Assembly: GCF_010894405.1 (NCBI RefSeq) | Contig: NZ_JAAIYA010000018.1 | Span: 62,001 to 126,000 of the forward strand | From: Pyxidicoccus caerfyrddinensis | GTDB taxonomy: Bacteria > Myxococcota > Myxococcia > Myxococcales > Myxococcaceae | Reading direction: 5' to 3' | Length of the DNA stretch: 64,000 nt | Part shown: positions 25,898-34,582 of the stretch, one piece after another | Numbering within the stretch: the first letter of the stretch is position 1 | Layout: each line of letters starts with the position of its first letter | Translations under genes and position numbers: made by a program | Notes under the pieces: model-generated | Database searches by the model: none | Seen by the model: only the letters and a program-made list of their open reading frames with translations | What the model was told of the DNA's origin: nothing

Positions 25898-25974
25898 AGG
25901 ACTTGTTTGATGGGCCTGTCCGCCTAGTGGTCACATGGGATGACGGGCATCATTTCACTTGCGAGGTAGTGCCG

Positions 25975-26490
25975 ATGAGTGATGGGAGCCGGACCCGGAC
26001 GGTGACGTGGAGGGATCCGCGAGAGGGCGTGGCGGCGGCGAAGACGCTGTCCGGGCTGGAGTACCTGCGCGCCATCATCCGGGGCGAGGTGCCCGGGGCT
26101 CCCATCGCGGAGCTGATGGGCTTCGCGCCGGTGGAGGTCTCGGAGGGGCGGGCGGTGTTCGCGGTGGAGCCGGCGGAGTATCACTACAACCCCATCGGTA
26201 CGGTGCACGGCGGGCTGGCGGCCACGGTGCTGGACTCGGCGCTGGCGTGCGCGGTGCACTCCACATTGCCGGCGGGCTCCGGGTACACGACGCTGGAGCT
26301 GCATGTGAATCTGGTGCGCGCCATCGGCCATGACACGGGGCGGCTGACGTGTACGGGCGAGGTGGTCCACGTGGGCGGGCGGGTGGCCACGGCGCAGGCG
26401 AAGCTGACGGATGCCTCGGGGAAGCTTTATGCCCACGGCACCACCACGTGCATGCTGTTCCGGCCCCCCGGCGCCGGAGGCCGCGAGTAG
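25975..26490 (+). CDS. PaaI-family hotdog thioesterase
   Basis: A 171-residue acyl-CoA thioesterase of the hotdog fold. The diagnostic stretch is YHYNPIGTVHGGLAATVLDSA, with the HGG loop and the catalytic Asp; TLELHVNLVRAI and AQAKLTDASGKLYAHGT are the usual later strands. The start at 25975 is chosen because MSDGSRTRTVTW resembles family N-termini; the open frame upstream is not credible. It is 12 bases ahead of a TetR gene and divergent from fabF, so the three likely form one fatty-acyl-related divergon. Confidence 0.9.
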   Translation: MSDGSRTRTVTWRDPREGVAAAKTLSGLEYLRAIIRGEVPGAPIAELMGFAPVEVSEGRAVFAVEPAEYHYNPIGTVHGGLAATVLDSALACAVHSTLPAGSGYTTLELHVNLVRAIGHDTGRLTCTGEVVHVGGRVATAQAKLTDASGKLYAHGTTTCMLFRPPGAGGRE

Positions 26491-26502
26491 GAGACTCGAG
26501 CG

Positions 26503-27114
26503 ATGCGGTACGGACCGGAGCACAAGCAGGCCACGCGCGAGCGCATCCTGGCGGCGGCGGAGAACCTCTTCCGCAAGCAGGGCTTCGAGGGTGCCAGCGT
26601 GGAGCGCGTCATGCGCGCGGCGGGGCTGACGGTGGGTGGCTTCTATGCCCACTTCACGTCGAAGGACTCCCTCCTCGCGGAGTCCGTCCGCGCGTTCTTC
26701 CAGCGCAACGGCGAGCGGTGGCTGGGCGGGCTGGAGGAGCTGCGAGGCTCGGAGTGGCTGAGCCACTTCGTGCGCCGGTACCTCAACCGGCACATCCGCG
26801 ACAACATGGAGACGGGCTGTGTGATGCCGTCCATCCTGTCGGACCTGGCGCGGGGCACGCCCGAGGCGCGCGAGGTCTTTGCCGAGGGAATCGACGGGCT
26901 GGCGAAGGAGATGGCCGCGCACGTGCCGGGCGAGGACGGCGTCACCGCGCGGAAGCGGGCGCTGGCGACGGTGACATTCGTCATCGGCGCGATGACGTTG
27001 GCCCGGGCGACGAAGGGCCTGCCGCTGTCGGATGAAATCCTGGAGGCGGCGCGGGAGTTCCTGCTCGCGGACGGGAAGGGGACGGCTCCGTCCGCGGGGA
27101 AGAAGTCACACTGA
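26503..27114 (+). CDS. TetR/AcrR-family repressor
   Basis: A 203-residue regulator. Residues 10-55 are the TetR DNA-binding domain (RERILAAAENLFRKQGFEG, then LTVGGFYAHFTSKDSLL). The C-terminal domain has the TetR_C pattern seen in regulators of fatty-acid or aromatic metabolism. It is co-transcribed with the thioesterase and probably represses that operon and perhaps fabF, sensing an acyl-CoA or a hydrophobic ligand. It ends 14 bases before a convergent gene. Confidence 0.9.
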   Translation: MRYGPEHKQATRERILAAAENLFRKQGFEGASVERVMRAAGLTVGGFYAHFTSKDSLLAESVRAFFQRNGERWLGGLEELRGSEWLSHFVRRYLNRHIRDNMETGCVMPSILSDLARGTPEAREVFAEGIDGLAKEMAAHVPGEDGVTARKRALATVTFVIGAMTLARATKGLPLSDEILEAAREFLLADGKGTAPSAGKKSH

Positions 27115-27128
27115 GCCTCGGGTGGTGC

Positions 27129-27458
27129 TCACCACCACCGGAGGCCGCCGCGCGGGCCCCGGCGCATCGTGTTCCGCCACAGCGCGTGCGCGCCCACGGC
27201 CACCAGCAGCCAGATCAGGCCGAAGCCCGTCAGGTGCATGCCCACCAGCACGACGGCGAGGATGTACCAGTGGAAGTGCTCCTTCCAGCGCCACCGCGGG
27301 CGAGAGCCGGCGACCTCGCTCACGGGCCGCCAGGGCTCCGTCTCGGAGAGGCGAATCTGGTCCGTGGGGTCCACGAGGCCTGTCGTCAGCGCCTGACGGA
27401 CCTCGTCCAGTCCCTGGTAGGACATCTCGCCATCGGGCGTTCGGATGGTGACGGGCAT
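27129..27458 (-). CDS. GYF_2-like domain membrane protein
   Basis: A 109-residue protein. Residues 1-45 (TIRTPDGEMSYQGLDEVRQA and DQIRLSETEPWRPVSEV) match the GYF_2/DUF4339 domain pattern, in which a conserved W sits near the end. Residues 65-90 contain hydrophobic stretches likely to be one or two membrane segments. The start at 27458 is chosen because the domain begins there. It is probably an adaptor that recruits partners to the membrane; the partners are unknown. Confidence 0.7.
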   Translation of the reverse strand: MPVTIRTPDGEMSYQGLDEVRQALTTGLVDPTDQIRLSETEPWRPVSEVAGSRPRWRWKEHFHWYILAVVLVGMHLTGFGLIWLLVAVGAHALWRNTMRRGPRGGLRWW

Positions 27459-27597
27459 GGCGCGCGACTCTAGAGCGACGCCGCTTGCGTGAGCCACCCA
27501 CGACTGGTGAAGAGTGTCCGGGGACTGGCGGGGGCAAGAGCGTCCGGGCACGTTGGCATATCCTCGCGACCGCGGGTGCGGCGCTTCGAGGTGACGC

Positions 27598-29064
27598 GTG
27601 AAATGCAGACCGGGTGGCAGCACTGCTTCGGCGCGCGCCTGGATGGTGCGTGCGCGGTCGTCCGCACTCCTCCTCCTCGCGCTCGCCGCACTGTCCTGCC
27701 AGACGCCCGCGCGTCCACGTCCCTCGGGCGACCCGGCTGCGCTCCGCTACAACATCACCTACGTGCGCGAGCCCGAGCACTCGCTCGACGTGGAGGTGGT
27801 GCTCGCGCGCGGCTCGCCCCGCGAGTTCCTCTTCAGCGAGCCCGGCGGCGTGGACTCCGTGCAGGTCTGGAGCGACGACGGCGAGGTGCGCTCGCTGCCT
27901 GTCCGCAATGGCGCGGTGAGCCTGCCCGCCGGCACGCGCTTCCTGCGCTACCGCTACGCACTGGACGCGCGCATTCGCGCGGAGGGGCCCGGCTTCTTCT
28001 CCGGCATCGGTGACGGTGACGCGCGCCACGTGGCCGGGCGCGAGTACCTCATCCGCCCGCGCGTGGTGTCACCGGAGCTGCGCGTGGAGCTCTACGTCGA
28101 GGGCGCCAACGCGCTGCTCCCGTGGACGCCAGGGGAGGGCGGCCTCTACCGGCTGCGCGGCGAGGACCTGGTGGACTCGGGCTTCCATGGCTTCGGCGGA
28201 CGTCGGTGTCAGGTCCAGCTTCCCGACGCGGTGCTGGACGTCGGCATCCTCGGAGACTTCACGCACCTGACCGATGCGGAGCTCTGCGCGTGGCTGCGTC
28301 AGGCCGCGGAAGAGGTGCGCACCGTGCGCCGCGCCTTCCCGTACCCGCGCATCTCCGTGCGTGTCATCCCCGCGTCCGCGCGCCGTGGCTCCAGCCTCTT
28401 CGGCATGGTGCAGTGGAGCTCGCCGCCGAGCATCTCCATCCTCGTTGGCCGCGACACCGAGGCCTCCGCCTTCCAGCGCGACTGGGTCGCCGTGCACGAG
28501 ATGCTGCACCTGACCCATCCCGTCCTCCTCCCGCGCGTGCCCTGGCTCTCGGAAGGCCTGGCCACCTACTTCACGGAACTGGCGCGCGCGCGCTCCGGAC
28601 GGCAGAGCGCGGAGCACGCGTGGGAGGAGCTCGTCGACGGCTTCTCGCGCGGGCGCGCGCGGTCCGGTGACAGGACGATGGAGGAGGTCGTCGCTGGCAG
28701 CCCGTTCTCCCTCGGCGTCTACTGGACAGGCGCCCTGTTCGCCTTGCACCTCGATGTGGAATTGCGCCGTATCACTGGAAACAAGCGCGGGCTGGAGGAC
28801 GTGCTGGAGCTGTTGGCGGAGCGCGGCCCCACATCCACCTTCGGTGCGTTCGGCTCTGCGGTGGATGATGTCGCGGGACAGCCTCTCTTCGATGCGCTGC
28901 TGGCGCGGCACCTCCGGCGACCTTCTTTTGCGGAAGCGGAAGGTCTGCTAGAAACGCTGGGGGTCAGGGCTGACACGGGCGGAAGAGTCAAGCTGGTGCC
29001 AGCCCCGGACAGTGTGTTGCGTGAGGCGTTGGACGGTCGGCGCACCCGTGGCGCTGCCTTGTGA
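27598..29064 (+). CDS. Lipoprotein with gluzincin-type (M1/M61-like) peptidase domain
   Basis: A 488-residue envelope protein with the signal LLLLALAALSCQ, lipidated at Cys. Residues 45-210 are beta-rich, resembling the N-terminal domain of M61 glycyl aminopeptidases (YNITYVREPEHSLDVEV). The zinc site is HEMLH followed by a downstream LSEGLATYF Glu, a gluzincin arrangement. A GTG at 27598 with GAGGTGA close by is used; an ATG at 27643 would start nearer the signal peptide but lacks a Shine-Dalgarno. It overlaps the upstream regions of its neighbours very little. Substrate unknown. Confidence 0.8.
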   Translation: MKCRPGGSTASARAWMVRARSSALLLLALAALSCQTPARPRPSGDPAALRYNITYVREPEHSLDVEVVLARGSPREFLFSEPGGVDSVQVWSDDGEVRSLPVRNGAVSLPAGTRFLRYRYALDARIRAEGPGFFSGIGDGDARHVAGREYLIRPRVVSPELRVELYVEGANALLPWTPGEGGLYRLRGEDLVDSGFHGFGGRRCQVQLPDAVLDVGILGDFTHLTDAELCAWLRQAAEEVRTVRRAFPYPRISVRVIPASARRGSSLFGMVQWSSPPSISILVGRDTEASAFQRDWVAVHEMLHLTHPVLLPRVPWLSEGLATYFTELARARSGRQSAEHAWEELVDGFSRGRARSGDRTMEEVVAGSPFSLGVYWTGALFALHLDVELRRITGNKRGLEDVLELLAERGPTSTFGAFGSAVDDVAGQPLFDALLARHLRRPSFAEAEGLLETLGVRADTGGRVKLVPAPDSVLREALDGRRTRGAAL

Positions 29065-29157
29065 ACGAAAATGGCGGGACGGGTCGTGTAACCGGCGGAC
29101 GGGAGATGCGTACCGGATGCATCCGCGAACTTCCGACACCCGTAAATGAGGTCCAAC

Positions 29158-29781
29158 ATGTCACCCCGTTTCCTCGCGCTCGCCGCGCTCCTGTCCCTGC
29201 CCGCGCTCGCCGCCGAGCCCACCGCCACGACGCAGGCCTTCGTCTTCAATGACCCGAACAGCCGCGACACCGTGGCCTTCATGCTGGACGCGCCGCTGGA
29301 GGTCATCAACGGCCTGTCCAACCAGGTGAAGGGCCGCGTCGAGGTGAAGGGCAACAAGGCCAGCGGGAAGTTCCAGGTGCCCGTGAAGTCCATCAAGACG
29401 GGCAACGAGACGCGCGACGGGCACCTCCAGAATGATCGCTGGCTGGACGCCGCGAAGTCCCCGGACATCATCTTCGAGTTCGCCGACCTGGCGCTCCCCG
29501 CCGCGCTGGAGCCGGGCAAGCCGCTGAAGGTGCAGGGCAAGGGTCGCTTCACCGTGCACGGTGTCACGCGCGAGGAGCCGGTGGAGGTCACGGCCACGTA
29601 CTTCAAGGAGTCCGCCGAGACGAAGAATCGCGCCGCCGGTGACTTGTTGCGCGTGCGCGCGAAGTTCCAGATTCCGCTCGAGGCCTACGGCATCAAGCGG
29701 ACGGAAGCGTTGGTGCTCAAGGTGGGCGAGACCGCCGAGGTCTCCGTCGACGCCTGGGGCTCCACGCAGTTCAAGCTGTAG
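29158..29781 (+). CDS. YceI-family periplasmic protein
   Basis: A 207-residue exported protein: signal peptide MSPRFLALAALLSLPALA, then the YceI lipocalin-like barrel, with FQVPVKSIKTGNETRDGHLQ and VQGKGRFTVHGVTREEP as family landmarks. YceI proteins bind isoprenoid-type lipids. The ATG at 29158 is preferred over 29146 because GAGG stands six bases before it. It is 51 bases ahead of a bufferin-like precursor gene and may be co-transcribed with it. Confidence 0.93.
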   Translation: MSPRFLALAALLSLPALAAEPTATTQAFVFNDPNSRDTVAFMLDAPLEVINGLSNQVKGRVEVKGNKASGKFQVPVKSIKTGNETRDGHLQNDRWLDAAKSPDIIFEFADLALPAALEPGKPLKVQGKGRFTVHGVTREEPVEVTATYFKESAETKNRAAGDLLRVRAKFQIPLEAYGIKRTEALVLKVGETAEVSVDAWGSTQFKL

Positions 29782-29832
29782 CAACTCCAGCCGTACCTCA
29801 CCCCCCAAAGCAGTCTGAAAGGAAGCAACACC

Positions 29833-30102
29833 ATGAACGTCAAGACCCTCGCGGCGATCGTCGGCACCCTCTCCCTGTCCGCGCTGGCCACCGGCTGTGC
29901 GTCCACCAAGTCCGCGGAGGCCCAGCCGGCCACCGCCGAGAAGGGCGCCGAGGGCAGCTGCGGCGCGAAGGCCACCGAGGCCAAGGGCGCCGAGGGCGGC
30001 TGCAGCGGCCAGAAGCAGGAGGGCGCTGCTCCCGCCGCGACCCCGGAGAAGGGCGCCGAGGGCAGCTGCGGCGCCGGTTCCTGCAGCGGCTCGAAGAAGT
30101 AA
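29833..30102 (+). CDS. bufA: Bufferin/HvfA-like precursor peptide with KGAEG(S/G)C repeats
   Basis: An 89-residue precursor. Residues 1-21 are a signal peptide ending in a lipobox-like ATGC with Cys22. The mature part is low complexity, with three copies of KGAEG[SG]C (residues 37-43, 51-57, 73-79) and a fourth Cys in GSCSG (82-86): core Cys 43, 57, 79 and 84. EG[KS]CG motifs are the sites modified by DUF692 enzymes in the HvfABC/bufferin family, giving oxazolone- or thiooxazole-type groups implicated in copper protection. The DUF692 and DUF2063 genes follow. The modified state is inferred; whether Cys22 is lipidated is open. Confidence 0.85.
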   Translation: MNVKTLAAIVGTLSLSALATGCASTKSAEAQPATAEKGAEGSCGAKATEAKGAEGGCSGQKQEGAAPAATPEKGAEGSCGAGSCSGSKK

Positions 30103-30146
30103 TCGAGCTTCATGCCGGGGGCCGGTGAACGCCGGCTCCTCATCGC

Positions 30147-30175
30147 GGGCGGTGGGAGGAATGCTCCCGCCGCCC
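30147..30175 (+). terminator. Strong intercistronic hairpin between precursor and DUF692 genes
   Basis: GGGCGGTGGGAG (30147-30158) pairs with CTCCCGCCGCCC (30164-30175) through 12 pairs, one of them G-U, around a GAATG loop. It stands 44 bases after the precursor stop and 34 before the DUF692 start. It probably reduces read-through or protects the precursor mRNA, so that far more peptide than enzyme is made. Confidence 0.6.
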
Positions 30176-30209
30176 GTGTCGTTCCTGCCTCCCGAGGAGG
30201 AGTCCCGAA

Positions 30210-31058
30210 GTGGTCGCCACCTATGCGCAGAGACACGGGCTGAAGCCGCTGGGCGCCGGCATCGGGTTGAGGCGGAGCTTCTACGAGGAGCTGCCGCGCA
30301 CCGAGCGCCCGCTCGACTGGGTGGAAATCATCCCGGAGAACTTCCTCTCGCTGGGAGGAAGGCCGCAGCGCACCCTGGACGCCTGCGCGGAGCGCTGGCC
30401 GGTGCTGCCGCACGGCGTGGGGCTCGACATTGGCGGGCCGGATGCGCTGGACGGGGACTACGTCAACCGGCTGGCGGCGCTGGTGGCGCGCGTGGACGCG
30501 CCGTTCTTCTCGGACCACCTCTGCTACTCGCGGCTGGACGGGGTGTACCTGCACGACCTGTTGCCGCTGCCCTTCACCGAGGCCGCCGTGGAGCACGTGG
30601 TGCCGCGCGTGCGTGAAGTCATCGCGCGCGTGGGCCGGCCCTTCCTGCTGGAGAACCCGAGCTACTACGCGCGCATGCCGGGCGGCACGCTGCCCGAGGC
30701 GGACTTCCTGCGGCACGTGGTGGAAGAGGCGGACTGCGGCCTGCTGCTGGACGTGAACAACGTCTACGTCAACGCGCTCAACCACGGGTACGACGCGCGA
30801 GCCTTCGTGGACGCGCTGCCGCTGGAGCGGGTGGTGCAGGTCCACCTGGCCGGCCACACGCGCTACCCGGACGTCATCATCGACACGCACGGCGACCGCG
30901 TCTGCGACGACGTGTGGTCGCTGTATCAGTACGTGCTCGAGCGCACCGGTCCGGTGGCGACGCTCATCGAGTGGGACCAGGACATCCCCTCGCTGGAAGC
31001 GGTGCTGGACGAGGCGGACGTGGCGCGCGCCGCGCTGCGGAAGGTGGCGGAGCGATGA
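30210..31058 (+). CDS. bufB: DUF692 multinuclear iron-dependent oxidative enzyme (MNIO), BufB/HvfB-like
   Basis: A 282-residue TIM-barrel enzyme that, in characterised relatives, modifies cysteines of a precursor peptide using two or three iron ions. Family residues are visible: His68 in LPHGV, His103 in SDHLCYS, Glu148 in LLENPSYYA, Asp181-Asn183 in LLLDVNNVY, VHLAGH at 211-216, DTHGDRV at 226-231 and IEWDQDIP at 253-260. The GTG start has GAGGAGG nine bases upstream. The stop overlaps the start of the DUF2063 gene (ATGA), indicating a coupled complex. Likely substrate: the peptide from 29833. Confidence 0.95.
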   Translation: MVATYAQRHGLKPLGAGIGLRRSFYEELPRTERPLDWVEIIPENFLSLGGRPQRTLDACAERWPVLPHGVGLDIGGPDALDGDYVNRLAALVARVDAPFFSDHLCYSRLDGVYLHDLLPLPFTEAAVEHVVPRVREVIARVGRPFLLENPSYYARMPGGTLPEADFLRHVVEEADCGLLLDVNNVYVNALNHGYDARAFVDALPLERVVQVHLAGHTRYPDVIIDTHGDRVCDDVWSLYQYVLERTGPVATLIEWDQDIPSLEAVLDEADVARAALRKVAER

Positions 31059-31786
31059 AGCCAGGGCTGAAGCACTTCTTCGACAGCATGGGCGCGTACT
31101 TCGCTCGCCCCGGAGCGCAGTCGCTGGACGCGCTGTACTCGGAGCACCCCGGCTGGGACGCGCCGCGCGGCCGTGTGTCCGTCTATGGCGACTTCGTGCG
31201 CGGGCACGTGCGCGGCGTGCTGGAGAAAATCTTCCCGCTGGTGCGCAAGGTGGTGGGAGCCGAGGCGTGGGACGCCCTGGTGGAGGGCTACACGCTGACG
31301 CGGCCCGCGCGGCACCATGAATTGAATCACCTGGCCGAGGGCTTCCCGGCCTTCGTGGCGGACGCGGCGCCCTCGCGCGGGCTCGCGGCCTTCGTGCCGG
31401 CGCTGGCCCGCTTCGAGTGGACGGACTTCGCGGTGTTCGCCTCCGAGGCCCCGCCGGAACGGGTGGAGCGGCTGACGGCCAACCCCACGCTCGCGGTGCT
31501 GGAGCACCCCTACCGGCTCTGCGCGTACGTGCGCGCGCAGGGGGCGCTGCCGGAGCCGGAGGCGGGGGAGGAATTGGCCCTGCTGTGGCGCCACCCGGAG
31601 CACCTGGTGACGTACTACGTGGAGGCCACGCCGCCCGCGCTGCTGGTGCTGAAGATGGCGGTGGAGGGACTGGCCGTCGCCGACGTCGCCGCGGCCACCG
31701 GCATGCCCGAGGCGGAATTGCGCGGCGCGGTGGAGCGCTTCACCCGCGACGGGCTGGTGCTGGCTCCGGGTGGCTCCGGGGACTGA
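31055..31786 (+). CDS. bufC: DUF2063 partner of the MNIO enzyme, BufC/HvfC-like
   Basis: A 243-residue protein. The N-terminal DUF2063 domain includes FVRGHVRGVLEKIFPLVRKVVG and ARHHELNHLAEGFPAF. The C-terminal part (LLWRHPEHLVTYYVEATPPA) is a winged-helix-like domain with LAVADVAAATGMPEAEL. In the family it binds the precursor and delivers it to DUF692. It is translationally coupled to bufB and ends 9 bases before the convergent lipoprotein gene. Confidence 0.92.
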   Translation: MKPGLKHFFDSMGAYFARPGAQSLDALYSEHPGWDAPRGRVSVYGDFVRGHVRGVLEKIFPLVRKVVGAEAWDALVEGYTLTRPARHHELNHLAEGFPAFVADAAPSRGLAAFVPALARFEWTDFAVFASEAPPERVERLTANPTLAVLEHPYRLCAYVRAQGALPEPEAGEELALLWRHPEHLVTYYVEATPPALLVLKMAVEGLAVADVAAATGMPEAELRGAVERFTRDGLVLAPGGSGD

Positions 31787-31795
31787 GTCCCCCGC

Positions 31796-34579
31796 CTACT
31801 GTGCCGAGTACCGCGCCACACCCTTCGGGGTGGCGATGTAGCGGACACCCTCCGGCGTCACGAGCAGCGCGCGCACGTCCGGGTCGGGCAGCCCCTCGTT
31901 GGTGCCGAACGGGGTGACGATGTCGGCGGCCACGTCGTAGCGCACCAGCCCGCCCCTGGTGCCGGCCCACAGCACGTCGCGCGTGCCGGCCTCCGTGGTC
32001 CGCCGCTCGACGTGGAGCGCCGTCACCCGCTCGTCGGACAGCTCCCACGGCGCGGCGCGCAGTGCGGGGCCCGCGCTGCCCAGCGCGCTGAAGCCCCTGC
32101 GCGTCCCCGCGAAGACCTGCCCCTCCGGGCCCACCGCCACGGACAGCACGTCCAGGTCAGGCACCTCGGGCGGCACGTGGAACGCCACCGAGACGTCGGC
32201 GAGCGCCGGCTCGAAGCCGTCCCCCGCATTCAGGGTCAGCTCGGCCAGGCCGGTGGAGGTCGCGGCCCAGGCCTTCACGCGCGTCGGGGTGGACAGGGGA
32301 GAGAAGACCACCTGCCGCACCACGCGCCCCTCCAGCAGTCGCTGGCCGACGATGGTGCCGGCACGCCCACCCGCGGCGGGGTTGCTCGCGCGGGTGAGGA
32401 TGAGTCCCCTGTCCGTGCCCAGCAGCAGCAGGTCCGGAGCCTCACGCGCGGCCATCGCCGTCACGCGGTCGTCCGGGGAGCTCTGCAGTCCGCCCGTGAA
32501 GCGCGTGCAGGTGTCCTCGACGCACCGGTGCACGCCGCCACCGTCCGTGCCCACGAAGAGCACCTCGCCGGTGGAGGCGCGCAGGGTGGCCAGTGCCAGG
32601 GCCGGCGCGCTCACGGCCAGCGTCCCCATGGACGGCTCCGTGCTGAACACCGCGGCCGCGTCACCGTCCACGAAGCGCAGCGCGCCGCCGAAGTGTGCCA
32701 GCGCCACGGCCGACTCATTCGCTCCCGTCACGACGTCCATCAATTGCGGACGCCCGGTGGGAAGCACCGTGAACGAGGCCGCGGCCCGGCCCACCGCGCC
32801 GTCGCGGACCTCGGCGAGCAGCATCACCGTGTGCCGTCCCACGCCGGGGGTGGTGAGGGTGAAGACGGGGCTGCTGCCCGCGCCCACCTCCACCTGGCCG
32901 CCCAGGCTGTCCAGCCACGCCAGCCTCGCGAGGGTGCCCGGCGGCTCCAGGCTCTTCACGACGCCGGTGGCGAAGATGGCCTGTCCCTCGCGGCACGGCT
33001 CCTCGAGGCAGTTGGTGTCGCCCTGGCGCAGGGTCTCCACTCGGACCTCGGGCGCCCCGTTCACCGTCACGGAGACGGTGGCGGCGCAGGCCAGGCCCCA
33101 GGGGTCCGTCACGGTGAGCGTCAGCACGTGCGAGCCGGGGGTGGTCAGCCGGGTGGTGGTGCTCGCGCCCCTTGCAAGCGCGCCGTCGCGCGAGGACGTC
33201 CAGACGAAGCGCAGGTCTCCCTGCGGGTCCTCCGCGTCCGTCGCCGAGCCCGCCAGCGCCAGCGTCCGCCCGGCATTCACCACGGCGCCCGGACGGGGCG
33301 CCTGGATGACGCAGCCCGAGGGGGTCGAGTTGACGATGACGCGCACCTGCTGCCGCGCGCAGCCGCGCAGCATCGCGTCCTCCGGGTCCACCGCGCAGGC
33401 GGTGAGCGTCTGCGCGCCCGCCACGGTGAGGACGGTGTTCAACACTTCGCCCGTGCCCAGCGGCGTGGAGGACACGCTGGTGGCCCAGGTGGGTGCCACC
33501 GTCGCGCCCGTCTCCGGGTCCACGCACCGGCCGCGCAGCGTGCTGGAGGCGCCCCGCAGCAGCCGCGCGTTGGCGAGCGGCGCGTCGATTTCGCACCACG
33601 GGGGCAGGTTGGTGACGAGCCGGATGCGGACACTGTCCGTGGCTGTGTTACCCAGGCCGTCCACCACGCGCGCCGTCACCGTGTACTCGCCGGGCTCGGT
33701 GAAGGTGTGCTCCAGCGAGGGCCCGTCGCCGAGCTCGATGCTCCCCGGCTCCAGCACCCACCGGATGGCGCCGTCCAGGTTGCCCGCGCCGCTGTCGGCG
33801 TTGAAGTCCTGCGCCGTGGCGCGGAAGAGCAGGGTGGACGCGAAGGGCACTGGCTCGCCCGTCTTCACGTACACCTCCGCCTGCTCGGGGCGGGTGATGA
33901 GCACCGAGGGCGCCCGGGTGGCGCGCACGGTGACGCGCACGGTGGCGGTGGTGCTGGCGCCGGTGGCCGGGTCCGTCGCGGTGCAGGTGAGGGTGTCCTC
34001 GCCCGCCACCCGCAGCGTGGTCCGCGCCGTCTCGCCCTGGGGCAGCGGCCCCGTCAGGGCGGACGTCCAGTGCACCGCGCCGCCCGTCAGCCGCACGCCG
34101 CCGACGGTGCGGGCCTCGCACTCCAGGTCCAGCGGCTCGCCCAGGTTGAAGGCACTGCCGGCCGCGGGGCGGAGCACGGTGGCTGCGGGCGAACCCGAGC
34201 CCAGCACACTCAGCCGGAGCGACGCGCTGGACACCTGGCCGCCCGAGTCCACCACCGTGGCCGTCAGCGTCACGTCGCCCTCCTCGCGGAAGGTGGCGGT
34301 GGCGCGGGCGCCCCGGGCGAGCTGCCCCTCCCGCGACGACACCCAGAGCACGCTGTCGCCCAGCGCTTCGCCGTCCTCCGCGTCCTCGACGTTCGCCTCG
34401 AACTCCACGGGCTGGCCCACGCGCAGCCCCGCCGCACCTTCCGGCCGGAGGATGCGCAGCACGGGCGCGGCGTTGGGAGCGGGCTGGGACGGGCCCGGGG
34501 GCGTGTCACAGGCCCAGAGGCTGACGGAGACGAGGGCCACCAGGGCCAGCCGGGCACGAAGGTGGGGCAGGGGATTCAC
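31796..34579 (-). CDS. Large lipoprotein with tandem Ig/PKD-like domains and C-terminal propeller-like repeats
   Basis: A 927-residue envelope protein. Signal peptide ends LVSVSLWACD, lipidated at Cys. Residues 40-600 hold about six repeats of 80-95 residues with PKD/Ig-like marks such as FREEGDVTLTATVVDSGG, FTEPGEYTVTARVVDG and GSHVLTLTVTDPWG. Residues 610-927 resemble ligand-sensing propellers of two-component sensors (ALATLRASTGEVLFVGTDG, LLLGTDRGL, RYIATPKGVARYS). It is the last gene of the five-gene ECF-caspase operon, 3 bases after its neighbour, so it may be the surface sensor or target of that system. Confidence 0.85.
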   Translation of the reverse strand: MNPLPHLRARLALVALVSVSLWACDTPPGPSQPAPNAAPVLRILRPEGAAGLRVGQPVEFEANVEDAEDGEALGDSVLWVSSREGQLARGARATATFREEGDVTLTATVVDSGGQVSSASLRLSVLGSGSPAATVLRPAAGSAFNLGEPLDLECEARTVGGVRLTGGAVHWTSALTGPLPQGETARTTLRVAGEDTLTCTATDPATGASTTATVRVTVRATRAPSVLITRPEQAEVYVKTGEPVPFASTLLFRATAQDFNADSGAGNLDGAIRWVLEPGSIELGDGPSLEHTFTEPGEYTVTARVVDGLGNTATDSVRIRLVTNLPPWCEIDAPLANARLLRGASSTLRGRCVDPETGATVAPTWATSVSSTPLGTGEVLNTVLTVAGAQTLTACAVDPEDAMLRGCARQQVRVIVNSTPSGCVIQAPRPGAVVNAGRTLALAGSATDAEDPQGDLRFVWTSSRDGALARGASTTTRLTTPGSHVLTLTVTDPWGLACAATVSVTVNGAPEVRVETLRQGDTNCLEEPCREGQAIFATGVVKSLEPPGTLARLAWLDSLGGQVEVGAGSSPVFTLTTPGVGRHTVMLLAEVRDGAVGRAAASFTVLPTGRPQLMDVVTGANESAVALAHFGGALRFVDGDAAAVFSTEPSMGTLAVSAPALALATLRASTGEVLFVGTDGGGVHRCVEDTCTRFTGGLQSSPDDRVTAMAAREAPDLLLLGTDRGLILTRASNPAAGGRAGTIVGQRLLEGRVVRQVVFSPLSTPTRVKAWAATSTGLAELTLNAGDGFEPALADVSVAFHVPPEVPDLDVLSVAVGPEGQVFAGTRRGFSALGSAGPALRAAPWELSDERVTALHVERRTTEAGTRDVLWAGTRGGLVRYDVAADIVTPFGTNEGLPDPDVRALLVTPEGVRYIATPKGVARYSAQ

Positions 34580-34582
34580 GGT

